From assembly GCA_040755155.1 (NCBI GenBank), contig JBFMBP010000070.1, positions 1-64,000 of the forward strand: 64,000 nt of DNA, written 5' to 3'. The notes under the pieces are model-generated. The model saw only the letters and a program-made list of their open reading frames with translations. It did not search any database and was not told where the DNA came from. Position 1 is the stretch's first letter, and each line of letters starts with the position of its first letter. The position numbers were made by a program, and so were the translations under genes. Shown piece by piece: positions 51,798 through 60,743 of the stretch. Origin of the DNA: Candidatus Omnitrophota bacterium. GTDB lineage: Bacteria > Hinthialibacterota > Hinthialibacteria > Hinthialibacterales > Hinthialibacteraceae.

Positions 51798-52765
51798 ACG
51801 AACTGACCATCGGCGCCATCGTCTTCGCGGGCACAGCCGTTTTTGTTTTCGGCGTCGCTTATTTCGTTTTCAACCTTCTCCATTCTGAAAACGTCGTTGT
51901 AGGTAAACGCTTCCACTCCGTCCATCGCCAGATGCAATCTTCCCTTTCGCAAGACCAACAATTGGCTTTATTAAAAAAAGAGAACGATTGGAAAAAATAC
52001 GAATTTTTTTCCGATTTCCCCCCATTTCTCAACCTGCCTCTCTTGTTCGAACAAGCAGGCCTGAACCAGGACGTCAGCCGATGGATGATGGCGACGGCTG
52101 GAGTTGCGATATTTTTAGCTTCGATGTCGCTATATATTTCGGCCAATATACTCCTAGGTTTCGCCGTATTCGCCGGAAGCGTATTCGTCTCCTATCTCCG
52201 CATCCTTTGGAAGCGCAAGCGCCGCCTAAGAGCCTTCGAAGCCAACCTGGCGCAGTGCCTGGAAATCATCGGCCGCTCTCTGCGCGCCGGTCATCCCTTC
52301 TCGATGGGGCTGCAAATGACGGCGACGGAAATGCCCGCTCCCATCAGTACGGAATTCAGCCGCATCTACCGCGAACTTCAGATGGGGCTGCCGCTCGAAG
52401 AATCGCTGCGCAAAATGGCTGCCCGCGTTCCGCTTTTGGATATTCGATTTTTCGTGCTTTCCATTTTGATTCACGATCAGATCGGCGGCGATTTGGCGGA
52501 GATATTGGACAACCTATCCCGCGTCATCCGCGACCGGTTCAAAGTCTTGGGCCAGGTGCGGGCGTTGACGGCGGAAGGGCGCATGTCCGGCTGGGTGTTA
52601 AGCCTATTGCCCGTATTCGTCTTTCTCGTCATTCTATGCCTGAATCCGAAATATATTCTGTTGCTTCTCAACACGGAAATCGGCAACAAAATGTTGACCT
52701 CCGCCGTCGTCATGCAGTTTTTCGGCATTCTCATCATTCGAAAAATCGTCAATATCAAGGTGTAA
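51794..52765 (+). CDS. tadB: Tad pilus inner-membrane platform protein TadB
   Basis: The 323-residue protein is the first GspF/TadB-type platform subunit. It has an N-terminal helix (about 7-29), paired helices (about 94-135) and two C-terminal helices. The cytoplasmic T2SSF domain is visible as LAQCLEIIGRSLRAGHPFSMGLQMTATEMPAPISTEF and GLPLEESLRKMAARVPLLDIRFFVLSILIHDQIGGDLAEILDNLSRVIRDR. The ATG at 51794 overlaps the cpaF stop codon, and tadC starts two bases after its stop codon. This arrangement and length are standard for tadB. Confidence 0.94.
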   Translation: MNELTIGAIVFAGTAVFVFGVAYFVFNLLHSENVVVGKRFHSVHRQMQSSLSQDQQLALLKKENDWKKYEFFSDFPPFLNLPLLFEQAGLNQDVSRWMMATAGVAIFLASMSLYISANILLGFAVFAGSVFVSYLRILWKRKRRLRAFEANLAQCLEIIGRSLRAGHPFSMGLQMTATEMPAPISTEFSRIYRELQMGLPLEESLRKMAARVPLLDIRFFVLSILIHDQIGGDLAEILDNLSRVIRDRFKVLGQVRALTAEGRMSGWVLSLLPVFVFLVILCLNPKYILLLLNTEIGNKMLTSAVVMQFFGILIIRKIVNIKV

Positions 52766-52767
52766 TC

Positions 52768-53688
52768 ATGGAACTATGGATTGGCGCCATCGCTTTTTCC
52801 GCAATTTTTCTATCCGTTGTTGGAACATCTGTCCTATTCGGCTTCCTCAAGCATCCCGTCGACGACCGGCTCGCCCGCTATGGTCGCCGCCAACCCGCCT
52901 CTGGAGAGACAGCCTTCATCGACGCGGGCCGCAGCAATTTGATATCCTCCATCGGCGAACGCATCGCGCCGAAGGATCCCCTCCAACGCAGCGAAAGCAA
53001 GCAGCAGCTGGCGATGGCGGGCTATTACAGCCGCTGCGCCTATAACGCCTATTGGACGATGAAGATCGTTTCCATTCTAGCCATGCCGCTTCTCGTAATC
53101 CTTATCTTCGCCATTCAAGGAATTCCTCTTTCGCGATCAACGCTGCCTGCGCTTTTCGCCATCGGCGGCGGCTTGTTTTTGCCGGATTGGATTCTTGGTT
53201 TCTTCAAGCGCCGACGCCAGGAGCAGATTTTCTGCGGATTGCCGGACGCGCTGGACTTGCTCGTCGTTTGCATCGAGGCTGGTCTGGGACTCGACGCGGC
53301 GCTGCAAAAAGTGAGCGAAGAGTTTCATATCAACAACCGCGTCCTCAGCGAAGAATTGAACATGACCTGCGCCGTCATCCGCATGGGCCAGCCCCGCGCC
53401 GACGCGCTTCACGATCTGGGCGAACGCACTGGCGTGATTGAATTGAGAGCGCTGGCCGCCGTGCTCACCCAGGCCGACCGCTTCGGAACCAGCATGGGCC
53501 AGGCGCTGCGCGTCCATTCCGACGACATGCGCACCCGCCGCCGCCAGCGGGCGGAAGAACTGGCCGCCAAAACCACCGTGAAACTGCTGTTCCCCCTCGT
53601 ATTGTTTATATTTCCATCGATCTTCGTCGTGCTCGGCGGTCCCGCCGTGATACGCATCATCGACACCCTTATGGGGAAAGTCATTTAA
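52768..53688 (+). CDS. tadC: Tad pilus inner-membrane platform protein TadC
   Basis: The 306-residue protein is the second platform subunit. It has an N-terminal helix, a helix pair at about 95-140, and the T2SSF domain with FCGLPDALDLLVVCIEAGLGLDAALQKVSEEF and LTQADRFGTSMGQALRVHSDDMRTRRRQRAEELAAKTTVKLLFPLVLFIFPSIFVVLGGPA, which is diagnostic of TadC. The ATG at 52768 follows the tadB stop by two bases. A longer upstream frame on the same strand is an artefact overlapping tadB. Confidence 0.94.
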   Translation: MELWIGAIAFSAIFLSVVGTSVLFGFLKHPVDDRLARYGRRQPASGETAFIDAGRSNLISSIGERIAPKDPLQRSESKQQLAMAGYYSRCAYNAYWTMKIVSILAMPLLVILIFAIQGIPLSRSTLPALFAIGGGLFLPDWILGFFKRRRQEQIFCGLPDALDLLVVCIEAGLGLDAALQKVSEEFHINNRVLSEELNMTCAVIRMGQPRADALHDLGERTGVIELRALAAVLTQADRFGTSMGQALRVHSDDMRTRRRQRAEELAAKTTVKLLFPLVLFIFPSIFVVLGGPAVIRIIDTLMGKVI

Positions 53689-53703
53689 CCGGGAGGTTTC
53701 GCC

Positions 53704-54333
53704 ATGAAACGCTTTTCCATCCTAATGTCGAGTCTGATTCTCTTTTCCGCTTGTCAATCCACGCAGCCGGACGTTTTTTCCCGATCCGCCGGCAATTCCT
53801 TCGGCGCCGCCGCGCAAAAGCCGTTCGACGAGATGACGGCCAACGCCCGGCCCGTAGATCCTATCGCCGGATGCATCTATTTCGGGAATAACCAATCCGA
53901 ATTAAGCGCCGCCGCCAAGGCCGAGCTGAATCGCATCGCTTCCCTTCTCTCCTCGCGTTCCGGTTCGGCGATCGTAGAAGGCCACGCCGACGGCGTCAGC
54001 GAAAAGGATTCCAATACGCGTTTGAGTTGCGAACGCGCTCTCGCCGCGGCGAATTATTTAGCGAACGCGGGCGTTTGGGAGGAGCGGCTCGTGGTTCGCG
54101 GCTTCGGCGAGAGCCGTCCCGCCGCCAACAACGAAACGGAAGCCGGACGCGCTCTCAATCGTCGCGTCGTCGTTAAAACGTTCGCTCAAGGGGACGGCAT
54201 GACCGGCAAGGAAGCACTCATCGCACAGAAGAAAAAAATGAGTGAAGAGAAAACGGAATCATCCGACTCCGGCGCCTCCTCTCTCGACACGATGCTGCAA
54301 GCGTTAGGCGGCGGGGAATCGGAGGGAAAATAA
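53704..54333 (+). CDS. OmpA-family peptidoglycan-binding lipoprotein in the Tad locus
   Basis: The 209-residue protein has a lipoprotein signal (ILMSSLILFSAC, lipid-modified Cys17), a short linker and an OmpA-like domain (about 58-160) with IYFGNNQSELSAAAKAELNRIA, VEGHADGVSEKDSNTRLSCERALAAANYL and VVRGFGESRPAANNETEAGRALNRRVVV. The Asp and Arg that hold diaminopimelate in OmpA/Pal domains are present. The C-terminus is a low-complexity Ser/Glu/Lys tail. It lies 15 bases after tadC, so it likely ties the Tad machine to peptidoglycan, a role some Tad loci give to OmpA-like proteins. A half copy of the CCCTCACCC repeat (54334-54373) follows at once. Confidence 0.9.
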   Translation: MKRFSILMSSLILFSACQSTQPDVFSRSAGNSFGAAAQKPFDEMTANARPVDPIAGCIYFGNNQSELSAAAKAELNRIASLLSSRSGSAIVEGHADGVSEKDSNTRLSCERALAAANYLANAGVWEERLVVRGFGESRPAANNETEAGRALNRRVVVKTFAQGDGMTGKEALIAQKKKMSEEKTESSDSGASSLDTMLQALGGGESEGK

Positions 54334-54373
54334 TTTCTCCCCTCATCCTAACCTTCTCTCAAAGGGAGAAGGA
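54334..54373 (+). repeat. Half copy of the CCCTCACCC repeat
   Basis: TTCTCCCCTCATCCTAACC followed by TTCTCTCAAAGGGAGAAGGAA matches the right half of the units at 32452-32543 and 43286-43377. It starts at the stop codon of the OmpA-like lipoprotein gene and forms one hairpin (TTCTC/GAGAA). Confidence 0.7.
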
Positions 54374-54396
54374 ATAACTCGGAAAGCGATGATGCA

Positions 54397-55785
54397 ATGT
54401 CCGATACGATCCCAACCATAACCAACGATTCTGCGGATGACGAATCTCTTGAGGAAGATTATCCCACGGTCCCCTTTCCTTTTTTCGAAGACGACGGCAA
54501 TAGGCCCTCCTCCCCCGCTTGCCTGGAAGAAGTAGGATTGTCCGCTTCTTTTCTTAGCGATTTAATCGTCAAGCATCTGCATCGTTTTGGCGTCCTCACT
54601 GGATTGGAAATCGCGGAGAAAATCCGCCTTCCCTTCCCACTTCTCGAACCTTTATTGAACGAAATCATCATTCAACTTTATGCGGAGAAGAAAGGCGGAC
54701 AGGGATTGGGCGCCGCCAGCGACCGTTTTGGACTGACCGACCGGGGACGGCGGCACATTCAAGATTTATTGGCGCTGGATACCTACATTGGCCCCGCGCC
54801 CGTACCTCTCGATCAGTATTGGAGCTATATCCAAAAACATCATCTGCACAGCATCCGCGTTACCGAGGCGCTGCTGCGGGAAGCCTGGTGCGATTTCATC
54901 GTCGACGATTCTCTCTTCCGCCAAATCGGTCCCGCCATCCGTTCGGGTAAATCCTGCTTCCTCTACGGACCTCCGGGTACGGGAAAAACGACCTTCGCCA
55001 AGAAAATCGCCCAATTTTACAACCAGCACGGCGGCCCCATCGCCGTACCCCATGCTCTTTTTGCAGGCGGCAGCATCATCCGGGTATACGATCCCATCCA
55101 TCACAAGGAATTGACTCCTTCGGCCGCCGATGCGAATCGGATATTCAAGAATCAGGGCGGCGACCGCCGTTGGGCCTTATGCCGCCGTCCGGCGGTCATC
55201 GTTGGCGGCGAACTCGAATTATCCATGCTGGATTTGCGCTACAATCCTTCCACCCGCTATTACGAAGCCCCGCTGCAAATGAAAGCCAACGGCGGACTGT
55301 TGATTATCGACGATTTCGGGCGCCAAATGGTTCAACCCAGAGATTTGCTCAACCGGTGGATCATCCCCTTGGAAGAACGGCTCGACTACCTGACCCTGCA
55401 TACGGGTAAGAAATTTTCCATCCCCTTCGAGCAGCTAGTGGTCTTCGCCACGAATATGAATCCCATGGATTTGGTGGATGAAGCCTTTTTGCGACGCATC
55501 CGTTATAAGATTTATATCGGCGAACCATCCGCCGTAGTCTATAAATCCATATTCATGAAAGAATGTCATAAAAAGGAACTGGAGATCGCGGAAGCCGATC
55601 TCGACGAAATTATCCGCCAATGCTATCTGCCCGCCAACCGTCCGCTTCGCGCCTGCGATCCCCGCGACATCACCGATCAAATCGCCGATTATTGCGATTT
55701 CAACGAACTTTCGAAAACTATCCCTTTCGATTTATTGAAAGCCATCGTCGCGGCTTATTTAACGGAAATCAATGTTGGATCGTAG
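54397..55785 (+). CDS. AAA+ ATPase with N-terminal winged-helix-like domain, Tad-locus associated
   Basis: The 462-residue soluble protein has an acidic N-terminus, a helical, probably winged-helix region (about 45-115, LIVKHLHRFGVLTGLEIAEKI) and an AAA+ core. Walker A is GPPGTGKTT (191-199), Walker B is LLIIDDFGRQ (about 304-313), sensor 1 is VVFATNMNP, and an arginine-finger-like stretch AFLRRIRYKI follows. The C-terminal helical lid includes CDPRDITDQIADYC. It begins 63 bases after the OmpA-like gene on the same strand. I infer a role in assembly or regulation of the Tad pilus from position only. It does not look like a sigma-54 activator, since GAFTGA is absent. Confidence 0.82.
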   Translation: MSDTIPTITNDSADDESLEEDYPTVPFPFFEDDGNRPSSPACLEEVGLSASFLSDLIVKHLHRFGVLTGLEIAEKIRLPFPLLEPLLNEIIIQLYAEKKGGQGLGAASDRFGLTDRGRRHIQDLLALDTYIGPAPVPLDQYWSYIQKHHLHSIRVTEALLREAWCDFIVDDSLFRQIGPAIRSGKSCFLYGPPGTGKTTFAKKIAQFYNQHGGPIAVPHALFAGGSIIRVYDPIHHKELTPSAADANRIFKNQGGDRRWALCRRPAVIVGGELELSMLDLRYNPSTRYYEAPLQMKANGGLLIIDDFGRQMVQPRDLLNRWIIPLEERLDYLTLHTGKKFSIPFEQLVVFATNMNPMDLVDEAFLRRIRYKIYIGEPSAVVYKSIFMKECHKKELEIAEADLDEIIRQCYLPANRPLRACDPRDITDQIADYCDFNELSKTIPFDLLKAIVAAYLTEINVGS

Positions 55786-55982
55786 GCTAATGTCCGAATC
55801 CGGATTTTTCAGAATGTAAGGATTATCAGGATGGTTAACTATCTTTTATCCTGAAAATCCTGGACATCCCGATTCTGACAATCTTGTAATCCGTCCTTCC
55901 CATCGTTTTCCTTCTTCTCTCTTCTATTACCCTTCTCCACTATAATGGGAACAATGAACTCATCCTTTTATCGAGGATTGAA

Positions 55983-57602
55983 ATGAGCTTTATCGATATT
56001 CCCATGCCTTGGCTGCTTTTCGCGGTTCTGATGCTGTTCGCGGCGCTGGGCGTTTTCATCGCCGCACGCAGCGCCTGGAACTTTACGCGCATCCTTTATC
56101 TTCTGCGTCCGGGCGCGAAGATAGCTTCCTTAGCCGATCTTGAAAGCAAAATCTCGCGACGCATCACTCTCGCCGACCGCAAAGCGCAAGAACTGATCGA
56201 CGGAAAAGTGCGCCAAGTTACGCGCTCGCTCAAGACCACATCGTGGATGGATCCGGCTCGCCTTATGGACGAATGTTTTCAACTCGTATGCGATGTGGCT
56301 CAGGTTTATTATCCCACTTCGCCTCATCCCGAATTGGAAGTGACTATCGTCGAGCTGCTGCATCTCAACGAACGGATTTCGAAGGAACTGAATGTCCTCA
56401 TCGCGCCGCTCAAGCCGCTGCATCAAGTTTCCGTATCCAACATTCTTACAGCCAAGGATTTGTTCGACAAAACGCACGAGATCGTGGAAAAAAAAGGAAT
56501 GCGCGCGGGGCGGCGCATCGCCAGCGGCGTATGGACGGCTATCAACGCCCTAAATCCGCAATACTGGATCAACAAGGCGATATTCAAGGGCGCTTCGGAA
56601 GCCGTGGGACGAAAAATTCTCGCTTCGGCCTATCGCATCGTTGGCGCCGAAGCCATCCGCGTCTATCGTTCGTCCTCGACCTTCAACCTGGACGCCGCGC
56701 TGTCGCTGGAGGACGAAGAAGCGCCCATCGCCGCTGCGGCTAAGCCGGAACTAGCCGTAGAATCCGCGCCCGAAATCGAAGCCGCCGTCATCGAACCGGA
56801 AATCGCTTTAGAAATGGATGTAGAAGAGGATATGGATCATTCCACCGCTCAACCGGAAGAGAAAGACGATAAAAAGACGAGGTTTACGAAAATCGCAATA
56901 CAGACCTTTAGTAAATTCATCGAAGGCTCGTTGACGCTATGGGATAAATTATCCAAGCCGGATTCTGTCATCGCCGCCTACCGCAAGAAGAATCCTCAAG
57001 TGGAGACGTTATCCTCCATTCAAAAACTTCCCATCGAAACCATCAACAAAATGTCTTCCCGCTATATCCACAAAGGAGCGTGGCTCTCGGCGGCGGAAGG
57101 AACCATCACCGGCTTTGGCGGCATGTTCACCATCGCCGCTGACGCCGTTTCGCTGCTGGCGCTGCAACTTCGCGCCATTCAACAGGTCGGCTACTGCCAC
57201 GGCTTCGACGTTTCCCGCCCAGACGAAAAAATCTTCGCCGTCAAATTGTTGGCCGAAGCCTATTGCCATCCTGCTACAGGCGAAAGAACAGCGCTGCTCA
57301 AGGAGATGCGCATGGCCGCCGATCTGCTGCGAGGCAAGTCGCCCTTAGGTTATTTGCAGAAGCAGTTGTTCTTGAAAGGAACGAGTCAAATCGCGCAAAA
57401 GATCGGCCTGCGCCTGGGAGGGGAGAAAACAGCGCAGGTTATCCCCTTCCTGGGCGCCGCGGTGGGAGGGATCATCAACCGCAAAATCACCAAGGACGTC
57501 GCCCTCATCGCCCAAGACGTTTACCGCGACCGCTTACTGAAATTGCGTGGAGAAAGCCAACCGCCGGAAGAAGCCGCAGCGCCCTCCGGCGGGATGGGGT
57601 GA
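55983..57602 (+). CDS. EcsC-family protein with N-terminal membrane anchor
   Basis: The 539-residue protein has one N-terminal membrane helix (about 8-30), a helical region and an acidic Ala/Glu-rich linker (about 240-300). The C-terminal EcsC-like domain (about 310-520) has IQKLPIETINKMSSRYIHKGAWLSAAEGTITGFGGMFTIAADAVSLL and VIPFLGAAVGGIINRK. EcsC was named from a Bacillus locus, and its biochemical role is unclear. The glycine-rich hydrophobic stretches suggest membrane association. The gene follows a 200-base gap with a TATAAT at 55941-55946 and may be independently transcribed. A diverged inverted repeat (ATCAGGAT ... ATCCTGAAAATCCTGG, about 55825-55875) lies in that gap. Confidence 0.8.
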   Translation: MSFIDIPMPWLLFAVLMLFAALGVFIAARSAWNFTRILYLLRPGAKIASLADLESKISRRITLADRKAQELIDGKVRQVTRSLKTTSWMDPARLMDECFQLVCDVAQVYYPTSPHPELEVTIVELLHLNERISKELNVLIAPLKPLHQVSVSNILTAKDLFDKTHEIVEKKGMRAGRRIASGVWTAINALNPQYWINKAIFKGASEAVGRKILASAYRIVGAEAIRVYRSSSTFNLDAALSLEDEEAPIAAAAKPELAVESAPEIEAAVIEPEIALEMDVEEDMDHSTAQPEEKDDKKTRFTKIAIQTFSKFIEGSLTLWDKLSKPDSVIAAYRKKNPQVETLSSIQKLPIETINKMSSRYIHKGAWLSAAEGTITGFGGMFTIAADAVSLLALQLRAIQQVGYCHGFDVSRPDEKIFAVKLLAEAYCHPATGERTALLKEMRMAADLLRGKSPLGYLQKQLFLKGTSQIAQKIGLRLGGEKTAQVIPFLGAAVGGIINRKITKDVALIAQDVYRDRLLKLRGESQPPEEAAAPSGGMG

Positions 57603-57686
57603 GGGAACAAATTACGGATATTATTATACTTAATTCTACCCAGAGAATTTAATTTATGGTGAAAACGAATATAACTTTCGTTATCA

Positions 57687-58088
57687 TCAAGATTCCCAAT
57701 CTTCAATTTCCAAATTTGGAACTCTTTGAAATTCACGAGTATTATGCGTAATCAGAATCGCACGATTCACTACTGCAATGGAGGCAATCATCAAATCATT
57801 CGGACCTATAGGCGTACCTTGCGCCGCAAGTTGCGCGCGTATTTCGCCATACGCGTACGCCGCGGAGTCATCAAATCCAAAAGAAGCATAATTTACCAAA
57901 AAATGCCGCAATAACTCCAGATTCTGTTCCCGGCGTTGGCTTCTATATGCGCCATAGTACAACTCCGCTTTCACAACTGAACATAACCTGATGGTTTCAG
58001 GATCGGTATTATGAAAACGTTCTTTCACAGGCGAGGCAGATGGATTGAGTATTTTAATCCATATATTCGTATCCGGCATTAGAATCAT
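57687..58088 (-). CDS. vapC: PIN-domain ribonuclease toxin VapC
   Basis: The 133-residue PIN protein has the acidic quartet of VapC toxins: Asp6 in MPDTNIW, Glu42 in VVKAELYYGA, Asp97 in GPNDLMIASIA, and the Asn/Thr of ILITHNTREF near the end. VapC toxins cleave tRNA or rRNA. Its ATG overlaps the vapB stop codon (ATGA), so the pair is coupled. The length and motif spacing match plasmid-maintenance-type VapC proteins. Confidence 0.93.
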   Translation of the reverse strand: MILMPDTNIWIKILNPSASPVKERFHNTDPETIRLCSVVKAELYYGAYRSQRREQNLELLRHFLVNYASFGFDDSAAYAYGEIRAQLAAQGTPIGPNDLMIASIAVVNRAILITHNTREFQRVPNLEIEDWES

Positions 58089-58318
58089 TCTAGCGCCTCG
58101 CGTTCCTCATACGATCCTTGTTCTGGACGAACCAACGGCTCACCCTGCCAGGCGCCGATAAATTTATCGGCAGGATTGGCGGTTTTGCTCGTCTGCGGTT
58201 TATCCGATTCCTCTTCATCCAATGGCAGCAAGATCACTTCGACGCGGCGATTTTTTAGATGATCGGGAATCAGGATCACCGCCGGGAGATTTTCGTAAAT
58301 TTTTCTAACGACATTCAT
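58085..58318 (-). CDS. vapB: VapB-type antitoxin
   Basis: The 77-residue protein has a short N-terminal part that may bind DNA (VRKIYENLPAVILIPDHLKNRRVEVILLPLDE) and an acidic, probably flexible C-terminus (ADKFIGAWQGEPLVRPEQGSYEERE) that would occupy the toxin active site. It starts 18 bases after the glnS stop codon and overlaps vapC by four bases. The family link rests on length, layout and partner rather than on a strong motif. Co-transcription with glnS is likely. Confidence 0.82.
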   Translation of the reverse strand: MNVVRKIYENLPAVILIPDHLKNRRVEVILLPLDEEESDKPQTSKTANPADKFIGAWQGEPLVRPEQGSYEEREALE

Positions 58319-58336
58319 CTTGCGCCTCCTATATTC

Positions 58337-60049
58337 TCATCCCTTCGCTTGAATCTTGCTCCAGGAATCTTTGAGCGGGACAGTGCGGTTGAAGACGGGA
58401 CGATCCGGCGTACTGTCCGCGTCCTTGCAGAAATAGCCCAGCCTTTCGAACTGGCATTTGAAGCCGGGTTCGGTCTTAACCAGCATCGGCTCCAGATAAC
58501 AATCGGTCAGCGTCTTGAGCGAATCGGGATTGAGGTTTTTTTTCCAATCCCGCCCTTCCTCAACATTCATCGGATCGGCTTTGGCGAATAGATAATCGTA
58601 CAGCCGCACTTCCGACTTGACCGCATGGCGGGCGGAAACCCAGTGGATAGTTCCCTTCACCCGGCGGCCGTCGGGCGCGTCGCCGCCGCGCGTGGCGGGA
58701 TCGTAGACGCAGCGCAGTTCGATAATCTGGCCTTGCGCGTCCTTCACCACTTCCTGGCAGGTTATGAAGTAGGCATACCGCAGCCGCACTTCCTTACCGG
58801 GAGCAAGACGGAAGAATTTCTTGGATGGAATTTCCATAAAATCGTCCCGCTCGATATAGAGTTCGCGGCAGAAGGGAACCTGGCGCGTTCCCGCCGACGG
58901 GTCTTCGGGATTGTTGACGGCATCGAGTTCTTCCTCTCGATCTTCAGGATAGTTGGTGATAACGACTTTGAGCGGATCCAATACCGCCATGACGCGGGGA
59001 GCGGCTTTGTTCAAATGCTCGCGCAGGCAATGTTCCAGCAGTTGGATATCGACGATGCCGTCGCCTTTGCTGACGCCGATGCGCTTGCAAAACTCGCAGA
59101 TGGCTTCGGGAGCGTAACCCCGGCGGCGCAAGCCAAGCAATGTCGGCAAGCGCGGATCGTCCCAGCCTTGCACGATGTTCTCTTCCACCAGTTGGCGAAG
59201 ATAGCGCTTGCTCAACACCGTGTAGGTCAGGTTCAAGCGCCCGAACTCGTATTGCTTGGAAGGAAAGATGCCCAGCTGCTCGATGTACCAATCGTATAAC
59301 GGGCGATGGTTTTCGAAGCCGACGTCGCAAATGGAATGGGTGACGCCTTCGAGGGAATCCGATTGCCCATGCGTCCAATCGTACATGGGGTAAATGATCC
59401 ATTGATTGCCGGTGCGGTAATGCTCCATGCGCATGATGCGGTACATGACGGGATCACGCATGTTGAGATTGGGATGAGCCATGTCGATCTTGGCGCGCAG
59501 GGTTTTAGCGCCGTCGGGAAATTCGCCCTGGCGCATCCGTTGGAAGAGATCGAGATTTTCTGCTACGGAACGGTTGCGGTAGGGGCTGTCCTTGCCGGGA
59601 GGAGTAACGCGCGCCCCGTTTTCGTCGAACTCGGTCGTGCCGCGATATTGCCGAATCTCTTCGTCGTTGAGATCGCAAACGTAGGCTTTGCCATCTTTAA
59701 TCAGTTTAATCGCCCATTGGTAAAGTTGCTCGAAATAATCCGAAGCGAAGAAAAGACGATCCTCCCAATCGAAGCCCAGCCATTTGATATCGTTCTGAAT
59801 AGCTTCGACGTATTCCATTTTTTCCTTGGCGGGATTTGTGTCGTCAAAGCGCAAGTTGCATTTCCCGCCGAATTCCTGCGCTACGCCGAAACTTATACAG
59901 ATAGCCTTAGCGTGGCCGATATGCAAATAGCCGTTCGGCTCTGGGGGAAAGCGCGTATGCACCCGTCCGCCGTTCACGCTGGCTTCCACATCCGTCTTGA
60001 CGATGTCGCGTATAAAATTCGAGGGGTATTTAATATCATTTTCCGCCAT
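58337..60049 (-). CDS. glnS: Glutaminyl-tRNA synthetase
   Basis: The roughly 570-residue class I synthetase charges tRNA-Gln with glutamine. The HIGH motif is in [17 protein letters not shown], the KMSKS-type loop is [11 protein letters not shown], and [20 protein letters not shown] and [29 protein letters not shown] are diagnostic of GlnRS. The C-terminal beta-barrel anticodon domains are complete ([20 protein letters not shown]). I chose the ATG at 60049 ([13 protein letters not shown]) because GGAG precedes it; an in-frame ATG at 60079 is less likely. A repeat with three hairpins lies upstream, and vapBC follows. Confidence 0.96.
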   Translation of the reverse strand: MAENDIKYPSNFIRDIVKTDVEASVNGGRVHTRFPPEPNGYLHIGHAKAICISFGVAQEFGGKCNLRFDDTNPAKEKMEYVEAIQNDIKWLGFDWEDRLFFASDYFEQLYQWAIKLIKDGKAYVCDLNDEEIRQYRGTTEFDENGARVTPPGKDSPYRNRSVAENLDLFQRMRQGEFPDGAKTLRAKIDMAHPNLNMRDPVMYRIMRMEHYRTGNQWIIYPMYDWTHGQSDSLEGVTHSICDVGFENHRPLYDWYIEQLGIFPSKQYEFGRLNLTYTVLSKRYLRQLVEENIVQGWDDPRLPTLLGLRRRGYAPEAICEFCKRIGVSKGDGIVDIQLLEHCLREHLNKAAPRVMAVLDPLKVVITNYPEDREEELDAVNNPEDPSAGTRQVPFCRELYIERDDFMEIPSKKFFRLAPGKEVRLRYAYFITCQEVVKDAQGQIIELRCVYDPATRGGDAPDGRRVKGTIHWVSARHAVKSEVRLYDYLFAKADPMNVEEGRDWKKNLNPDSLKTLTDCYLEPMLVKTEPGFKCQFERLGYFCKDADSTPDRPVFNRTVPLKDSWSKIQAKG

Positions 60050-60083
60050 GAAGTTGCTCCGAGTTTGAAATATAATCAATTAA

Positions 60084-60190
60084 TGACTCATGTCACGCAG
60101 TCTCATCCCAGCCTTGAAAGGCTGGGCGATTATCAAATGCCCCTTTAAAGGGGCAAACGACAATAGCCGTTTCAACGGCGGGTCTACTTT
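60084..60190. repeat. Outer arm plus triple-hairpin repeat core, copy 1
   Basis: TGACTCATGTCACGCAG (60084-60100), a diverged outer arm, is followed by three perfect or near-perfect palindromes: CCCAGCCTTGAAAGGCTGGG (60107-60126), TGCCCCTTTAAAGGGGCA (60138-60155) and GCCGTTTCAACGGC (60166-60179). The same three occur in reverse order and orientation at 63449-63524. It lies between glnS and the nucleotidyltransferase gene. Confidence 0.85.
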
Positions 60191-60198
60191 CAAATCGC

Positions 60199-60513
60199 TC
60201 ACAATGGAATCCCCTCTTGGCTAACATTCTGATGGAAAGGAGTAATTTTCATTCGAGGGCGATTCCATTCTTCGCGGCTATGGATGACGGAAGAAATTAC
60301 TTCTCCCATTTCCCATTCGATTTCGTAGAGACGATGGCGGATATTCATCTTCTCTTTATCATCGATCGATTTATCGACTAGAATCAAGAAGTCCCAATCG
60401 GAATCTGGGGCGGCGTCTCCCCGCGCGCGGGAGCCGAACAGAAGCACTTCGGCGTCCGGCTCCATTTCTTGCACCGTCCGTTTCACTTGTTGCAGAAATT
60501 GATCTTTATTCAT
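60199..60513 (-). CDS. MNT-type nucleotidyltransferase domain protein
   Basis: The 104-residue minimal nucleotidyltransferase has the defining motif VLLFGSRARGDAAPDSDWDFLIL: GSRARG, then the two metal-binding Asp residues in the D-x-D arrangement. Proteins of this size usually work with a HEPN-domain partner as a toxin-antitoxin pair, where the MNT protein inactivates the HEPN RNase. No HEPN gene is adjacent on either side. The ATG at 60513 is preferred over an in-frame TTG at 60519. Its upstream side is a plain 220-base gap with no gene. Confidence 0.85.
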   Translation of the reverse strand: MNKDQFLQQVKRTVQEMEPDAEVLLFGSRARGDAAPDSDWDFLILVDKSIDDKEKMNIRHRLYEIEWEMGEVISSVIHSREEWNRPRMKITPFHQNVSQEGIPL

Positions 60514-60743
60514 AGCCAATCGAGTATTGAGTAAATGGATTGTAGATGATATTCAAAACGGCTTTCCAATCCCTCATTTTACGATATTATCTTAGGAAAA
60601 ATTGGAATTCGATTATCTTTATCTTTATTCTATATCGGAACCTTGAGACCGAAAGTGGCGGAAAATTCTTGATTTGAAGGAAGACCTACATCAGTAAACT
60701 TTTAAATGACGAATCTCGCATTAAGTCCTTTGGAGTGAATCCC

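Noticed and set aside
51988-52767. Long 5' extension of tadC overlapping tadB
   Set aside because: The extension translates to low-complexity Arg/Ser-rich sequence, and the ATG at 52768 gives the standard TadC start.
59306-60148. Plus-strand open frame of about 280 codons over glnS
   Set aside because: It is antisense to the well-supported glutaminyl-tRNA synthetase.
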